A DNA stretch of 64,000 bases from positions 682,001-746,000 of the forward strand of contig NZ_JAGSYH010000001.1 in the NCBI RefSeq assembly GCF_025685685.1, written 5' to 3'. Origin of the DNA: Acidicapsa dinghuensis (GTDB lineage: Bacteria > Acidobacteriota > Terriglobia > Terriglobales > Acidobacteriaceae). The translations under genes were made by a program, and so were the position numbers. Under the pieces are notes generated by a model. That model ran no database searches and was not told where the DNA came from. It saw nothing but the letters and a program-made list of their open reading frames with translations. Shown piece by piece: positions 63,125 to 64,000 of the stretch (its first letter is position 1; the number at the start of each line of letters is the position of its first letter).

Positions 63125-63507
63125 GAGTGCTGCTCGACACTCATACCCTGCTGTGGGCGATGGGCAATCATCCTCGGCTGAGCAATTTGGCTCGAGCGGC
63201 GATCGCAAATAGAACCAATGAGTGCTACATCTCGGTGGTAAGTGTCTGGGAAGCCGCGACAAAGTATCGTTCCGGTAAGCTTCCGGAGGCTGCTCCACTG
63301 GTTACGAATCCATCCCGAATTCTCACCGCCCTACAGTTCAAACCATTGTCTCTGGAATTGGAGCACGCACACCTGGCGGGATCCATGGCAAATCCTCACA
63401 AGGATCCCTTTGACCGGATGCTGGCCGCGCAAGCATTGCTAGAGGGCTTGACGTTGATAAGTAACGATGTCGCCTTTGACACAATGCTGGTGACGCGCAT
63501 CTGGTAA
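63121..63507 (+). CDS. PIN-domain toxin (VapC-type ribonuclease)
   Basis: A 128-residue PIN ribonuclease. The acidic metal ligands are present: Asp in [11 protein letters not shown], Glu in [12 protein letters not shown], Asp in [15 protein letters not shown] and Asp in LISNDVAFD. It should cleave RNA when free of its antitoxin. It starts with GTG overlapping the antitoxin stop. The RNA target is unknown. Confidence 0.92.
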   Translation: MRVLLDTHTLLWAMGNHPRLSNLARAAIANRTNECYISVVSVWEAATKYRSGKLPEAAPLVTNPSRILTALQFKPLSLELEHAHLAGSMANPHKDPFDRMLAAQALLEGLTLISNDVAFDTMLVTRIW

Positions 63508-63522
63508 ATCTGTCTGCCGTAG

Positions 63523-63537
63523 TTCCCTGTTACCCTG
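63523..63537. repeat. TTCCCTGTTACCCTG repeat-like stretch before purQ
   Basis: Two imperfect CCCTG units just before the purQ start, similar to the copy at 48463-48481. It is short enough to be chance. Confidence 0.3.
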
Positions 63538-63542
63538 AAAGT

Positions 63543-64000
63543 ATGAAATTCGGCGTCCTGGTATTTCCCGGCTCCAACTGCGACCACGACACTTATAACG
63601 TCATCTCCGAGATCGCTCACCAGCCGGTGACCTTCCTCTGGCACGACTCTGAAGACCTCCAGAACGTTGACGCCGTCCTCGTCCCTGGCGGCTTTGCCTA
63701 TGGCGACTACCTTCGCACCGGCGCCATCGCGCGTTTCTCACCGGTCATGCAGGCCGTCAAACGCTTCGCCGACGCCGGAGGCATCGTCCTCGGCATCTGC
63801 AACGGCTTCCAGATCCTCACCGAGTCCGGCCTGCTCCCCGGCGCGCTCATGCGTAACGCCGGTCTCAAATACATCTGCAAGCAGGTTCATCTACGGACTG
63901 AAACGACGAATTCCCTCTTCACCAACCAGCTCACCAAAGGCGAAGTCCTGCAGATTCCCATCGGCCACATGGAAGGCAACTACTACTGCGACGCCGAGAC
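63543..64000 (+). CDS. purQ: phosphoribosylformylglycinamidine synthase subunit PurQ, partial
   Basis: Glutaminase subunit of the FGAM synthase of purine synthesis. The first 152 residues are present: [16 protein letters not shown] at the start, [19 protein letters not shown], and the nucleophile Cys in [13 protein letters not shown]. The catalytic His/Glu region lies beyond the window edge, so the gene is cut, not broken. Start ATG 63543. It lies 35 bases after the toxin gene. Confidence 0.95.
   Translation, partial: MKFGVLVFPGSNCDHDTYNVISEIAHQPVTFLWHDSEDLQNVDAVLVPGGFAYGDYLRTGAIARFSPVMQAVKRFADAGGIVLGICNGFQILTESGLLPGALMRNAGLKYICKQVHLRTETTNSLFTNQLTKGEVLQIPIGHMEGNYYCDAE

Overview
The window reads as chromosomal DNA of an Acidobacteriota bacterium, most likely class Terriglobia. 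The basis is a 911-residue orphan MacB/FtsX permease of the acidobacterial ADOP type translated with a PadR regulator, a second PadR gene with a small membrane partner, high-GC coding sequence, frequent GTG/TTG starts and Gram-negative outer-membrane functions (ADP-heptose pathway, LpxD, a PagL-like protein). This placement is by recognition of families, not by a search. I saw no rRNA, tRNA, CRISPR array, transposase or prophage gene. Coding density is high and most genes are housekeeping.

Layout. 0.2-4.9 kb: triose-phosphate glycolysis (gap, pgk, tpiA) with a RidA protein and small membrane proteins between. 5-7.6 kb: acyltransferase, Rieske ferredoxin, alpha/beta-hydrolase-like protein. 7.6-12.7 kb: the ADP-L-glycero-D-manno-heptose pathway (hldE, gmhA, gmhB, hldD) with a heptosyltransferase-like GT9 gene. 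12.9-15.1 kb: fused E1 alpha/beta 2-oxo acid dehydrogenase. 15.4-17.7 kb: proton-pumping pyrophosphatase. 17.7-23.2 kb: histidine-degradation operon hutF-hutU-hutI plus a translationally coupled M20 hydrolase. 23.3-24.1 kb: sugar-phosphate transferase. 24.5-26.7 kb: part of the F0 ATP synthase (atpZ, atpI, atpB, atpE) with a strong terminator. 27-29.8 kb: lysS and a YmdB-type phosphodiesterase. 29.8-32.2 kb: two coupled membrane proteins, a divergent TetR gene and a zinc-ribbon protein. 32.5-35.6 kb: ADOP permease and PadR. 35.9-40.1 kb: secreted and membrane proteins of unknown role. 40.2-45.6 kb: accA, aldo/keto reductase, dnaE. 46-49.2 kb: zinc-ribbon protein, a CCA-transferase-like protein with a very long charged tail, and an unknown protein. 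49.3-52.8 kb: lpxD, a lipoprotein and a MASE1-PAS-GGDEF cyclase. 52.9-58.3 kb: secreted protein, ftcD, PagL-like protein, yebC, second GGDEF cyclase. 58.4-61 kb: secreted GH31 glycosidase. 61.1-63.5 kb: PadR pair, DUF1990 protein, Phd/PIN toxin-antitoxin. 63.5-64 kb: start of purQ, cut by the window.

The best leads are: a low-GC in-frame segment inside LysS together with a repeat-derived LysS tail; a CCA-adding-enzyme homologue that has lost its catalytic aspartate pair and carries acidic and histone-H1-like tails; an M20 hydrolase coupled to hutI that may stand in for the missing N-formylglutamate deformylase; face-to-face TetR-controlled promoters; a perfect 11-bp palindrome inside a PadR promoter; and several enzyme families with replaced catalytic residues. 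All functional statements rest on reading motifs by eye; no database search was possible.
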